This document shows positions 19,912-28,984 of a stretch of DNA of 64,000 nucleotides, in pieces. Under the pieces are notes generated by a model, which ran no database searches, was not told the DNA's origin, and was given only the letters and a program-made list of their open reading frames with translations. Numbering within the stretch: position 1 is the first letter of the stretch; every line of letters starts with the position of its first letter. The position numbers were made by a program, and so were the translations under genes. The DNA comes from Mycolicibacterium sp. CBMA 234. Its GTDB lineage: Bacteria > Actinomycetota > Actinomycetes > Mycobacteriales > Mycobacteriaceae. The DNA lies in NCBI RefSeq assembly GCF_009729415.1, contig NZ_MPKW01000011.1, positions 167,427-231,426 on the forward strand, read 5' to 3'.

Positions 19912-19970
19912 GGCCGAAACTGCGTTCCAGCAGTGAAAGTGCGAGTAGACGCCTGCTGGAATGCAGTAGA
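19912..19970. repeat. Palindromic repeat family 2, copy 2
   Basis: Starts gccgaaactgcgttccagca, has the interior gaaagtgcgagtagacg and the right arm tgctggaatgcagt; the far end has degenerated (agagct). It is the inverse-oriented counterpart of 15965-16025. It fills the 72 bp between the start of the membrane protein gene and the stop of the chelatase gene, so it could act as the 5' leader of one or spacer of both. Confidence 0.85.
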
Positions 19971-19971
19971 G

Positions 19972-20655
19972 CTAGGCGGCCAGGGAGATGCGGGCGGTTC
20001 GGAACCGGTGGGCGACCAGCTTGGCGACCCCGGGGTGCCGGCCCAGTGGATCGGTCACCAGATCGGCGCCGCAGGCGTGCAGGCGATCTTGAAACAGCCC
20101 GTCGGCCAACAGGTATGACGCCACCGCCACCCGGCCGGCGCCACGCTTGCGCAACCGAGCCACCACGTCACCGACCCAGTAGGTCCCGTTGATCGCGAAC
20201 GCGAGTTCGACCCGGCTGCCCAGCGTCGCCGACAACATGGCGCAGGTCCGGCGCAGGTCACTCGCGGCCCGCGGGTCAGAGGTCCCGGCGGCCGCGAGCA
20301 CCACGGAATCCGTGGGACGCCAACCTGATTCGATGAGCCGGTCGGTCAACACCCGGACCATCGCGGTCGACGGGCCAAGCGCCGCAGTCACTGTGACGTC
20401 CGGATGTCCGCTGGCCGCGATCCCGGCCGGGATGTCCACATGCACGTGATATCCCGACGACAAGAAAGCGGGAACGACGACGGCCGGGCCGGGCGGCAGC
20501 GTAGAGAGCACTTCGGCAGGCGTGGGTCCGAGGACGTCGACGAATGCGGTGTGCACCCGGCGGTCCAGCAGCCTGCTGACCTGCTCTGCGAGGTCGCCGA
20601 TCATCGCGACGCCCGAGCCCTTGCGGGTGCCGTGGGCTACCAGGACGGGGTTCAC
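19972..20655 (-). CDS. CbiX-type sirohydrochlorin chelatase-like protein
   Basis: 227 residues starting at GTG 20655, overlapping the stop of the upstream gene (GTGA). The N-terminal VLVAHGTRKGSG motif carries the catalytic His, and a second CbiX-type half begins near SVVLAAAGTSDPRA; a later FLSSGYHVHVDIP segment holds two His. The family inserts Fe2+ or Co2+ into sirohydrochlorin; next to nirB the likely role is siroheme synthesis. Corresponds to Rv0259c. Metal specificity cannot be told from sequence. Confidence 0.88.
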   Translation of the reverse strand: MNPVLVAHGTRKGSGVAMIGDLAEQVSRLLDRRVHTAFVDVLGPTPAEVLSTLPPGPAVVVPAFLSSGYHVHVDIPAGIAASGHPDVTVTAALGPSTAMVRVLTDRLIESGWRPTDSVVLAAAGTSDPRAASDLRRTCAMLSATLGSRVELAFAINGTYWVGDVVARLRKRGAGRVAVASYLLADGLFQDRLHACGADLVTDPLGRHPGVAKLVAHRFRTARISLAA

Positions 20656-21800
20656 AGTGCACCTGCCGAGTAGTCGTCGACCGCCAGGCGGTAGCCGCGC
20701 TTGACCACGGTTGCCACGATTTCCTTGTCACCCAGGGTGTTTCGCAGGCGCAGCACGGCGGTCTCGACGGCGTGGGTATCCGTCCCACTGCCCGGCAACG
20801 CCGCGAGCAATTCCTGCCGCGACACCACCGCTCCGGGGCGCAACGCGAGCACCCGGACGATGGCCATTCCCGCCGGCGACAGGTCCCGGACCACGCCGTC
20901 GACGACGACGCAGGTGCCCCGGATCTCCAGGTCATGACCGGCGGCTCGGACTTTGCGGGACTGCAGCACCGGCAGCTCGTCGGCGATGTGCCGGGCCAGC
21001 GCACCCAGGCGCATCCGCTCGGGTGCGGAGGTCGGTACGCCCAGCCGGGCCAAGGGCCGAGCCGTCACCGGCCCGACGCACATGGCGTGCACCTGGCTGC
21101 GGAACGCTTCCAGCACTCGATCACCGACGCCCAGCTCGGTGGCGCGCATCAGCGTCGCCGCGACCGCGGGAGCGGAGGTGAAACTGACCGCGTCCAGCCG
21201 GCGCTCGGCGATGTCGGTGACCAACGAGTCGAACGCCCCACCGGTCGGGACCGGCTGCCAGCGGTAGACCCTGATCGGGACGACGTCCGCGCCGGCGCGG
21301 CGCAGCTCGTCGAGAAACTCGGGGAAGGGATCCCATTCGTCGGTGGCGCCGTGCAGCTGAACGGCGATGCGGAGCCCGGCGATGCCGCCCTGCAGCAGGT
21401 AGCCCAACACCTCACGGGACGACTCGGACTCCGGCGACCATTCCTCGGGCAGCCCGGCGGCCCGCAGCGCTCCGGTGGCCTTAGGGCCGCGAGAGACGAT
21501 CCGGGCCCGGCTGAGGGCCTCGATCAACTCCTCGGACACTCCCCAGTCGTCGGCGGCGGACATCCAACCGCGGAAGCCGATGCCGGTGGTGGCGATCAGC
21601 ACGTCGGGTGGCGTGTCGAGCAGGGACCGGGTGTTGGTGCGGAGTTCGTCGTCGTCGGGCAACGGCACCATGGAGATAGCCGGGGCAGCGATCACCGTCG
21701 CGCCACGGCGGCGCAGCAGGGTGCACAGCTCATCGGCACGTCGTGCGGAGGTCACCGCCACCCGGAATCCGGTGAGCGGGGCCCGATCGGGATCACTCAT
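20652..21800 (-). CDS. HemD-like uroporphyrinogen-III synthase fused to a winged-helix DNA-binding domain
   Basis: 382 residues. Residues 1-265 follow the HemD (uroporphyrinogen-III synthase) pattern: GFRVAVTSARRADELCTLL, FTSAPAV, and MCVGPVTARPL. Residues 285-375 are an OmpR/PhoB-type winged helix: LSPAGMAIVRVLALRPGAVVSRQEL and the wing VVKRGYRL. The fusion corresponds to Rv0260c. It may be a transcription factor using a tetrapyrrole-type domain as sensor, or a synthase with a DNA-binding tail; nitrate/nitrite genes are plausible targets by location (inference). Coupled to the chelatase gene by a GTGA overlap. No NarK gene lies upstream here, unlike my recollection of the M. tuberculosis locus. 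Confidence 0.9.
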   Translation of the reverse strand: MSDPDRAPLTGFRVAVTSARRADELCTLLRRRGATVIAAPAISMVPLPDDDELRTNTRSLLDTPPDVLIATTGIGFRGWMSAADDWGVSEELIEALSRARIVSRGPKATGALRAAGLPEEWSPESESSREVLGYLLQGGIAGLRIAVQLHGATDEWDPFPEFLDELRRAGADVVPIRVYRWQPVPTGGAFDSLVTDIAERRLDAVSFTSAPAVAATLMRATELGVGDRVLEAFRSQVHAMCVGPVTARPLARLGVPTSAPERMRLGALARHIADELPVLQSRKVRAAGHDLEIRGTCVVVDGVVRDLSPAGMAIVRVLALRPGAVVSRQELLAALPGSGTDTHAVETAVLRLRNTLGDKEIVATVVKRGYRLAVDDYSAGAL

Positions 21801-21935
21801 GTGTCTAGTGAACGAAACGCGTGTTTCCGGCCGGTTACCCGGCCATTGCTCGGCGGTGTCGTTGGTGAGGATGAGGTGAAGTCTTCGTCACATCCTGCGG
21901 TGACCTGGTCGTTTGCCCGACGCAACCTCACACCG

Positions 21936-22511
<576 letters not shown>

Positions 22512-22551
22512 CTACCAGGATTGCGCAGCCAACGCTGGTGCCTGCGGGAGT

Positions 22552-23445
22552 TCAGGCGCCGAACGCTCGACGCGGCTTGGACCAATGCATCCGCACGTGC
22601 TGGCCGGGACGGATCTGGCCCACCTTGTCGATGTCGTGGTCGGCCACCACGCCGATCACCGGGTAGCCGCCGGTCACCGGATGGTCGGGTCCCAGGATCA
22701 CGGGTAAACCGTTGGGCGGCACTTGAATTGCCCCGCGGGTGGCACCTTCGCTGGCGAGCTGACGGTCCGGCCAGCGGTGCTGCAGCGGGCGGCCGGCCAG
22801 GCGCATGCCGACCCGGTCGCTGCGATCGGTGACCACCCACTCGGTGTGTACCAGGGCATCGGGGTCGACGAACCAGTCGTCGCGCGGACCGGGAACCACC
22901 AGGAGCTCCAACAGGTCTTGGGCGATTGCGGCCACCGGGGCCTGGTCCACTTCAGGGAAATCGGAGGTGTGTTCACCGATGGTCAGCATGTCGCCCGTCT
23001 GCAACGGCCGCGGGCCGATCGCGGACATGACGTCATAGCTGCGCGATCCGAGGACGGGGTCCACCACGAAGCCGCCGCGGGCGGCGACATAACTGCGCAG
23101 GCCGGTGTGCGGGGCGCCCAGGGAGATCACGTCGCCGTCGTGCGCGTAGTGAATGCTGTTGGTGCCGAACAGCTTTCCATTTGCGGACGGATCAGCGTCA
23201 GCTCCGGTGACAGCGAACGCCACCCCTTCTTTTCCGCCGCCGTGGACTCGGGCGGAGAAGCCGCCGAACGTCACCTCAATGGTGGCCCGGTCATTCGGGT
23301 TGGCCACCAGCCGGTTGGCGAGGGTGTGCGACCGGCGGTCGGCCGCACCGGAGCGGCTGACGCCCATGTGGGCCAAACCGGGACGGCCCAGGTCCTCAAC
23401 CAACGCGAGTGGCCCGGTCTTGAGAATTTCGAGTGTTGCGGTCAT
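22552..23445 (-). CDS. pxpC: 5-oxoprolinase subunit C (biotin-dependent carboxyltransferase-like)
   Basis: 297 residues of the KipA/PxpC (AHS2) family: [25 protein letters not shown] at the N-terminus and [23 protein letters not shown] near the end. PxpC acts with PxpB and PxpA to hydrolyse 5-oxoproline to glutamate with ATP. It follows pxpB by 10 bp. A PxpA (LamB/YcsF) gene is not next to it in this window; in M. tuberculosis the same pair is Rv0263c-Rv0264c. The last residues end FGA close to the aac(2') gene start. Confidence 0.9.
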   Translation of the reverse strand: MTATLEILKTGPLALVEDLGRPGLAHMGVSRSGAADRRSHTLANRLVANPNDRATIEVTFGGFSARVHGGGKEGVAFAVTGADADPSANGKLFGTNSIHYAHDGDVISLGAPHTGLRSYVAARGGFVVDPVLGSRSYDVMSAIGPRPLQTGDMLTIGEHTSDFPEVDQAPVAAIAQDLLELLVVPGPRDDWFVDPDALVHTEWVVTDRSDRVGMRLAGRPLQHRWPDRQLASEGATRGAIQVPPNGLPVILGPDHPVTGGYPVIGVVADHDIDKVGQIRPGQHVRMHWSKPRRAFGA

Positions 23446-23455
23446 ATCCCGTCTC

Positions 23456-24118
23456 CTAACCGATCGCCCTGAACTGCACCGAGATGCCCGGAATCAGCAA
23501 CGCCGGCTGCTCCCGATGGAGATCCCACAACGTGACGTCGGTACGGCCGATCAGCTGCCACCCGCCTGGGGTCTCGCGCGGGTAAACGCCGCTGAACTCA
23601 CCGGCCAGGGCCACCGAGCCGGCCGGCACCCGCGTACGAGGCTCACTGCGCCGCGGCACCTGCAGGCGCTCGTCGCCGCCGACGAGGTACGCGAAGCCCG
23701 GGGTGAACCCGCCGAACGCGACGCGCCACAGCGACCCGGTGTGCGCCGCGATCACTTCGCTCGGGGCCAGCCCCGTCAGCTTGGAGACCTCGTCGAGGTC
23801 CGTGCCGTCGTAGACGACGTCGATGATGACGTCAGCCTGCTGCGGGGTGCTGGCCTCGTCGTTCTCAATCTCTGTGAGGCGGAGCTTGGACAGCCGCTGT
23901 CCGGTCGGGATGCGGTAGCGGGGCGCTGCGAGCTTGACCAGGATGGTCCGCGACGCCGGGACGATGTCGAGGACGCCCGGCAGGGCCGCAGTTCGCAGCG
24001 TGTCGGTCCACGCGACAACCTCGGCTGTGGTGTTCAATTCCAGGAGTAGCGCCTGGTCTCCGTAGTCACGGACGGCGCCGAGCATTGCTGCGTCTACCTT
24101 CTCCACTGTGACGGTCAT
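23456..24118 (-). CDS. pxpB: 5-oxoprolinase subunit B (KipI/AHS1 family)
   Basis: 220 residues from ATG 24118; the codons before it in frame (GTG, TTG) could also start. AHS1 signature: [23 protein letters not shown] and [20 protein letters not shown], the form shared with KipI and the PxpB subunit. It likely forms a complex with PxpC for 5-oxoproline cleavage. The N-terminal third (about 1-85) carries the variable beta-rich part. Corresponds to Rv0264c. Operon with pxpC. Confidence 0.9.
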   Translation of the reverse strand: MTVTVEKVDAAMLGAVRDYGDQALLLELNTTAEVVAWTDTLRTAALPGVLDIVPASRTILVKLAAPRYRIPTGQRLSKLRLTEIENDEASTPQQADVIIDVVYDGTDLDEVSKLTGLAPSEVIAAHTGSLWRVAFGGFTPGFAYLVGGDERLQVPRRSEPRTRVPAGSVALAGEFSGVYPRETPGGWQLIGRTDVTLWDLHREQPALLIPGISVQFRAIG

Positions 24119-24192
24119 CACCAAAATCTACTCGCGAGTAGCGAGGAATTGACGCTTCTTTAGCACCTCGCCAGAAGAGCCTTAAGGATCGC

Positions 24193-24888
24193 TCAGACAG
24201 CAAATTCGTACGTCGGTTCGTTGCGCTTGATGTGGCTGATCAACCGGTACGTCACGGGCAGGAAAACGATCTCAACGGCGGTCTTGTACAGCCAGCCTTG
24301 GCCGGTGTAGACGGCGAAGTCGTGGAAGGTGCTGATGCCGATGGCGTTGGCTGCGATCGCGCAGAACACCAGGGTGTCCCCGAGCTGTCCGGCGAACGTC
24401 GACCCCACCAAGCGCGCCCACAAATGCTTCTCTTTGGTGCGTTCCTTGATGGCTACGACGACCCAGGCGTTGATGGTCTGGCCGACGATGAATCCTGCCA
24501 GGCCGGCGATGATCAACTGGGTGTACGCGTGGACGACGTTCTCGAAGTGCGCCTGGTTCGGATAGAAGTCGGCGGCAGGTAGATAGATCGTCGCCCAGAA
24601 GGTAAGGGCGGCAAGGATATTCATCGCGAAGCCCAGATAGATCGCCCGGCGGGCGGCCTTGAAGCCGTACACCTCGGACAGCACGTCGCCGATGATGTAC
24701 GTCAGCGGAAAGACGATGAAACCGCCGTCGGTGATGATCGGGCCGAAGGCCACGCCCTTGGTGGCGGTGACGTTGGAGATGATCACCAGGGCCGTGAAGA
24801 CCGCGACGAGGATCGGATAGTAGGCCGATCCGACCTGCGCGAAGCGGGCGTGCTGCTGCGGGGATTCGGTGCCGATCACGCCGATCAT
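24193..24888 (-). CDS. Queuosine precursor transporter (YhhQ/VUT family)
   Basis: 231 residues, about six membrane spans (near 22-42, 52-72, 80-103, 120-142, 165-188, 195-215). Family marks include FPLTYIIGDVLSEVYG, RRAIYLGF and GSTFAGQLGDTLVF. YhhQ imports preQ0/preQ1 or queuine for tRNA modification. The gene stands alone with no other queuosine gene nearby, 67 bp upstream of pxpB and 85 bp downstream of the FecB2-like gene, all on the same strand. This position is not one recalled for M. tuberculosis. No preQ1 riboswitch is apparent in the short leader. Confidence 0.88.
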   Translation of the reverse strand: MIGVIGTESPQQHARFAQVGSAYYPILVAVFTALVIISNVTATKGVAFGPIITDGGFIVFPLTYIIGDVLSEVYGFKAARRAIYLGFAMNILAALTFWATIYLPAADFYPNQAHFENVVHAYTQLIIAGLAGFIVGQTINAWVVVAIKERTKEKHLWARLVGSTFAGQLGDTLVFCAIAANAIGISTFHDFAVYTGQGWLYKTAVEIVFLPVTYRLISHIKRNEPTYEFAV

Positions 24889-24973
24889 CTTGGCAGGCGG
24901 CGCGGTGGGTGCAACCTGGAACCTGCTGTGAGGTGCGGTGCGGCTCCGTCGGGGCGGGCTATGTCAAGGCCGG

Positions 24974-25963
24974 CTACGTCAAGGCTTTGGCCAGCAGCGG
25001 CGGTAGTTGGTCGGCGACCGCGGAGTAGGACAGCACCGACGCGAACGCGATGGCCGCGGACAAGTCCTTGCCGGGGAACACGATTCGGTTGGCTTTGGCC
25101 TGGCTCAACTGCGCGACGGTCGGATCGGCGAGTACGGCGGGGCGCTGGTCGTCGTTGTCGAGGGTCCAGATCAGCACGTCGGCGTCACGGAGCGCCGTCG
25201 CCAGCTGATCGCGGGGGACCAGGGCGTGCTGTCCCTTGACGAACGTGTCGAGTCCGTCCGGGGTGCCGATGCCCATTTCGCTGAGGAACTCGGTACGCCA
25301 GCCCGCTGGGGTGACCTCGAAGCCGTCCGCGGTGGGAAGTCCGTTGACGATCAGCATCTTTCGGCCACTCAGAAGCGGGTTCGCTTTGCCGGCGCCCGCG
25401 AATTTCGCGTCGACGCCGGCGATGAGCTTCTTCATGTCGTCTGCCTTGAACACCGCCTGGCCGATGACTGTGGCCTGGTCCTTCCACGGTTCGAAGAATG
25501 CATCCGAGCCGGACTGGGCGACCGTCGGCGCAATCGCCGACAGCTTCTTGTAGGTGTCGGCATCCAACCCGGCGTCGGTGGCGATGATGAGGTCGGGCTT
25601 GAGCGCGGAAATCTTGTCGACCTGGATGCCGTCGGTGAGGCTGAGGACGGCCGGCTGGGCCTGACCTAGTTGGGGCTGAGCCCACGGCCACACCGCGAAC
25701 GGCTGATTTCCGAACCACTCGGTTACGGCGATCGGCACCACTCCGACGGCCAGGAGCTCGTCCTGCCCCGTCAGGCCCGCGCAGACCACGCTTTTCGGCG
25801 GTCCCGGAATTCGCGTGGTCCCGAAGATGTGGTTGATGGTGACCGACCCGTCGCCGGCAACCGTGCCCGAAGCGGGTGGCTTGCTGCATGCCCCGACCAA
25901 AACGGCACCGGCGGCACCGGCTGTCACTGCCAGGAAGCTGCGGCGTGAGCAGATTGGTTGCAC
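24974..25963 (-). CDS. fecB2: Siderophore/iron-binding lipoprotein, FecB2-like
   Basis: 329 residues from GTG 25963, which places a twin-arginine motif (SRRSFLAV) at residues 6-13 and a lipobox LVGAC with Cys near 27; the frame stays open to 26209 but that extension has no sense for an exported protein. The rest is a periplasmic-binding domain (PF01497): AGLTGQDELLAVGVVPIAVTEW, LKPDLIIATDAGLD, and LIWTLDNDDQRPAVLADP. Corresponds to Rv0265c. Likely binds ferric siderophore at the outer face of the membrane. No permease or ATPase is adjacent. A perfect palindrome lies 90 bp upstream. Confidence 0.88.
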   Translation of the reverse strand: MQPICSRRSFLAVTAGAAGAVLVGACSKPPASGTVAGDGSVTINHIFGTTRIPGPPKSVVCAGLTGQDELLAVGVVPIAVTEWFGNQPFAVWPWAQPQLGQAQPAVLSLTDGIQVDKISALKPDLIIATDAGLDADTYKKLSAIAPTVAQSGSDAFFEPWKDQATVIGQAVFKADDMKKLIAGVDAKFAGAGKANPLLSGRKMLIVNGLPTADGFEVTPAGWRTEFLSEMGIGTPDGLDTFVKGQHALVPRDQLATALRDADVLIWTLDNDDQRPAVLADPTVAQLSQAKANRIVFPGKDLSAAIAFASVLSYSAVADQLPPLLAKALT

Positions 25964-26437
25964 GTCGGTGAGTCTGTCACTTGCCCGGTGAGTGGCGCCA
26001 GCAACACGCGAGCCGGGTCGAGATCGACCCAATAGGTGGGCTTTGGCAGTGATTGTCCAGAAGTATCTGGACAATTTGCCACATGCGTAAATTATGGCGC
26101 TCGGATATTGCCGCCACGGCTGAAGGCCTGTTACGTACCTTTGGCATGAATGTGCTTGCAGAATTAGCTGAGCGCTAGCGGCGTAGTCTGCGGAGGCGTG
26201 TTGATTCACCTGGATGCCGCGCCGGTTTTCTTGAATAAGATGCAGGTGGATACCTAAATGTGGCCCGCGGTTCTAGTGGGTCGCATGGTCTGCGCGTTAC
26301 CCATGATTCGATTGGTGTTGTTAGCGAGAATTGGTGATGTCAGTCGTTTGACGTATCGCGAATCCACCTACTCCCGTGTTGTAATGAAGATGGTCGTCCT
26401 GTTGTCGAGGGCGAAGAGATTTTGCTGGGAGGCCGTT
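25964..26437. other. Intergenic region, divergent promoters
   Basis: 474 bp between the divergent FecB2-like gene and an unknown plus-strand gene. The part from about 26080 to 26430 is clearly richer in A/T than its surroundings, as expected of promoters. It holds the palindrome listed separately; no gene, tRNA or repeat is otherwise seen. The in-frame extension of the plus-strand gene back to 26258 lacks coding character. Confidence 0.5.
26052..26075. promoter_or_regulatory. Perfect 10-bp-arm palindrome, candidate operator
   Basis: attgtccaga - agta - tctggacaat: ten paired positions each side of a 4-base spacer, in the divergent intergenic region 90 bp from the FecB2-like start. No T-tract follows on either strand, which favours a protein-binding site over a terminator. 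It does not match the IdeR box. A shorter dyad with the same gaagtatc core is at 29968-29983. Confidence 0.6.
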
Positions 26438-27118
26438 ATGGCGATGGATTCTGACGCGACGCGCCAACCGCGGAGACGTAATTGGGCGGAGCCCACCCTC
26501 GTGCGTCAGGGGGCCGCGTCGAAACGGCAGGACCGGGTCGTCACTCGGCATATTCCGGAACTGCTGGTCGGTCTGCGCTGGCTGTTCGACACCGTGCAAC
26601 CGGATGGGGCCATGGTGAGTTCAGGGGGCCAGGTCGTCCGATCTGGACACCGGACGTTGCGGTTCCGTCCGGTGGACTGGCAGGGGCACGCGGTAATCGA
26701 AATCGTCGGTGCCGCAACGGCTACGGACCCGTCGCCCCGTGCCGAGATGGAGGCGTACGTGACTGCCCTCGACGACATGGGCGAAGACGTCGTCGCCAGT
26801 TGGATCGGTCGTAGAGGCCAAGTGCGCAGCATCGCGTTGGCCCGGCCGGCGCATCCGAGCCTGCGGGCTGCGGTCGAACGCTATGTGGCCGGCTGCCCGG
26901 ATCACCCCGGTCGGCAGTGCGCGTGTGGCCGCCGTGCTCGCGATGCGAGTGTCACGCTGCGCGCCGTCGAACGCGCCATCGACCGGCACCCGGTGGAGTT
27001 CGATGCGCTGGCAGGGCCGTGGCCGCATGCGCTGGATCCGTCAGGTGAATTGCGTATGGTCGCCGCCGGTGTAGTACCGCAACTTGCCCCACACCCCGTC
27101 ACCGGAAGCGCCGTCTGA
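26438..27118 (+). CDS. Hypothetical protein, function not recognised
   Basis: 226 residues from ATG 26438, chosen because GGGAGG ends 6 bases before it; the frame reaches back to 26258 through A/T-rich DNA. N-terminal 30 residues are basic (RQPRRRNWAEP, ASKRQDRVV). The middle has two beta-like stretches around RTLRFRPVDWQGHAVIEIV. A Cys-rich spot AGCPDHPGRQCACGRRARD (four Cys/His candidates) sits near residue 165 and might bind metal. No signal peptide or membrane span. The mixture suggests a soluble cytosolic protein; nothing more can be supported. It is followed by a hairpin at 27198-27239. Confidence 0.6.
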   Translation: MAMDSDATRQPRRRNWAEPTLVRQGAASKRQDRVVTRHIPELLVGLRWLFDTVQPDGAMVSSGGQVVRSGHRTLRFRPVDWQGHAVIEIVGAATATDPSPRAEMEAYVTALDDMGEDVVASWIGRRGQVRSIALARPAHPSLRAAVERYVAGCPDHPGRQCACGRRARDASVTLRAVERAIDRHPVEFDALAGPWPHALDPSGELRMVAAGVVPQLAPHPVTGSAV

Positions 27119-27197
27119 ACGCATTCCGCCACATCGCGACAGCACTTCGCGAAACCTTCATTTCCCGTTCGGTTATCGCAATGCCCGAACAAACTTT

Positions 27198-27239
27198 ATT
27201 ATTCCGTTACCGGCACCGCGGGGGCAGTGCCGGTGATAA
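27198..27239. terminator. Hairpin between two plus-strand genes
   Basis: Stem accggcac (27209-27216) with gtgccggt (27227-27234), extended outward by attat and ataat after small mismatches. It lies 80 bp after the upstream stop and 43 bp before the DUF732 start. There is no T-tract, so it may be a 5' leader structure of the DUF732 gene as well as a terminator. Confidence 0.4.
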
Positions 27240-27281
27240 TTGACGGAAGTGCCTTATTGGCGGGCGGGAGGCGGCGTGGCG

Positions 27282-27698
27282 ATGACTGCGCGTGCGATGA
27301 CAAGCCAGCTGCTGGTGGCATTGGCGGCGGCTGGTCTGGTCGTTTCCGTTCCTGCGTTCGCCGATGCCGGCAGCGGTCAAATGGCGTCCTGCGCCGAACG
27401 GGGTAATCCGTTGGACTGCGTACCGACGATGACGGCGGCAAACGCCGCGGAGGCGGCCTACCTCACCGACGTGCACGGCCGGCTGAAGAGCAGCGACGCG
27501 GACTTGCTCAGAACAGGCCGCCTGACCTGCAATATGTTCGTCTATGCCGGCCAGCCGACCGGTGATGCGGTGAACGACATCGCCAATTCGTTGAAGGTGA
27601 ACAAGGCGTCTGCGACATTCGTGATGGACATGGCAATGGTGCACATGTGCCCAGGCCTGAGCATCGGTGCCGACGGCGTGCCGCGGCCCCACTATTAG
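27282..27698 (+). CDS. Secreted DUF732-type protein
   Basis: 138 residues from ATG 27282, preceded by GGGAGG at 27267-27272. Signal peptide about 1-27 (TSQLLVALAAAGLVVSVPAFADA). The mature part matches the DUF732 pattern of mycobacterial exported proteins: AAYLTDVHGRLKSSDADLLRTGRLTCNMFVYAGQPTGDAVN...VMDMAMVHMCPG, with Cys in both halves suitable for a disulfide; an extra CAERGNPLDC pair lies near the start. Function unknown for the family. It converges with the patatin-like gene, 13 bp apart. Confidence 0.75.
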   Translation: MTARAMTSQLLVALAAAGLVVSVPAFADAGSGQMASCAERGNPLDCVPTMTAANAAEAAYLTDVHGRLKSSDADLLRTGRLTCNMFVYAGQPTGDAVNDIANSLKVNKASATFVMDMAMVHMCPGLSIGADGVPRPHY

Positions 27699-27711
27699 GC
27701 CCAGAATCCAT

Positions 27712-28764
27712 TCACGTCGAGCCCGCGTGAAATCGGTGTAGGTACGCCTGCCAGTCCCAAGTACTCAGGAATTGTTTGGCTGCGGAGTATCCGTTGTCAT
27801 ATAGCGTCTGCCGATCGGCCTGGGATATTTCGAAATTGAGGTATCCGATACCGGCTGCGTCGACAACTATGGTTCGCGCCGCGACCGATGGTTGGCGCAA
27901 ATACGTCTGGTCGTGACCCAGCAATGCGGTATTGATCAGATTCTCCAACAGGCGTGGTGCACCGGGCAGATCGATCAACGGCGCCAGACTCGGGTCGCCG
28001 TCGCCCTCGGCGGCGCGTTGGGCCGTCACCGTGATGCCGAAGCTGGGCCAGCGTGGCACCTTGCCGTCTGTGCGATCCAGCGAGTACATCGGGAAGTTGG
28101 AGAGCAGCCCGCCGTCGATCAGGGTCGACGTCCGACCCGCGGCGCCGGTGATGGTTACCGGCCGGAAGAAGAACGGGATGGCCATCGAGGCGCTGACGGC
28201 GTCCGCGACGGGCTGTTCGTCGGGGTCCAGGCCATACGTTCGTCGGTAGTCCCAGGGCAGCCGCACCAATGTGCCGCGGGTGACGTCGGCGACCGTCACC
28301 ACCAAGCGATAGCGCTGCTCAAGTGGCAGTTCGCGGTCGTCGAGCGCCAGGTCGCCGAATGTCCGCACACCCAGGTTGCGCAGCTCGCCGTCGATCCAGT
28401 CGTGGATGAAGTCGCCGCGGTACATGCCCTGGCCGTGGAATGCGGTCCAGAACTTGCCCAGCACGGGGACCCGGCTGGTGCGGACCGGATCCAAGAACTT
28501 GCGGTAGGGCAGGGACATCGCGAGGTCGCGGAGTTGGTCACCGCTGAGTTGGCTGCCGGCCGGCTGGCGCCGGTTCGCGGCGGCGATCACCGCACCGACC
28601 AGGGAACCGGCTGACGTCCCGGAAACTCGACCGACGTGGTAACCCGCGTCATTCAGGGCGACGACGGCTCCGACCAGACCGATCCCCTTGACCCCGCCGC
28701 CTGACAGCACGAGATCGGCGGTCTTGACCGGGACCGCAGTGCTGGTATCGGGCCTGTGCGCCAT
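27712..28764 (-). CDS. Patatin-like phospholipase
   Basis: 350 residues from ATG 28764; the longer frame to 28836 adds 24 residues before the domain. Patatin marks: oxyanion loop LVLSGGGVKGIGLVGA (residues about 17-32), nucleophile GTSAG with Ser, and the DGG of the Ser-Asp dyad in STLIDGGLLSNFPMYSLD. The family hydrolyses acyl chains of phospholipids or other lipids. There is no signal peptide or membrane span. Stands alone; divergent from the L,D-transpeptidase. Substrate unknown. Confidence 0.9.
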   Translation of the reverse strand: MAHRPDTSTAVPVKTADLVLSGGGVKGIGLVGAVVALNDAGYHVGRVSGTSAGSLVGAVIAAANRRQPAGSQLSGDQLRDLAMSLPYRKFLDPVRTSRVPVLGKFWTAFHGQGMYRGDFIHDWIDGELRNLGVRTFGDLALDDRELPLEQRYRLVVTVADVTRGTLVRLPWDYRRTYGLDPDEQPVADAVSASMAIPFFFRPVTITGAAGRTSTLIDGGLLSNFPMYSLDRTDGKVPRWPSFGITVTAQRAAEGDGDPSLAPLIDLPGAPRLLENLINTALLGHDQTYLRQPSVAARTIVVDAAGIGYLNFEISQADRQTLYDNGYSAAKQFLSTWDWQAYLHRFHAGST

Positions 28765-28984
28765 TGGTCCCGATGCTAGGTGAGCGACGGTGTTTTGCGT
28801 TGCACGGCAACGGATTGTGACGACCGAGCTTCCCAAGGCTACCGTGTGGCTGGCGTTACGGAGGCACTCAGCCGATTCTTAGGTTCGGACTAATCAACCC
28901 TCAGTACTCATCCCTAATCTTGCTGGCAGAGCGAAGGTTTCACCAGAGAGGGGGTGGCGCATGGAGCATCGGTACTGTGACCGC

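Noticed and set aside
24889..24973. preQ1 riboswitch before the queuosine precursor transporter
   Set aside because: No pseudoknot-forming A-rich tail or C-rich stem is seen in the 85 bp leader.
24974..26209. Start of the FecB2-like gene at ATG 26209
   Set aside because: It would put 82 residues before the twin-arginine motif, which must be close to the N-terminus.
28879..28897. IdeR-like box ttaggttcggactaatcaa before the L,D-transpeptidase gene
   Set aside because: Only about 12 of 19 positions match and the right half is poor.
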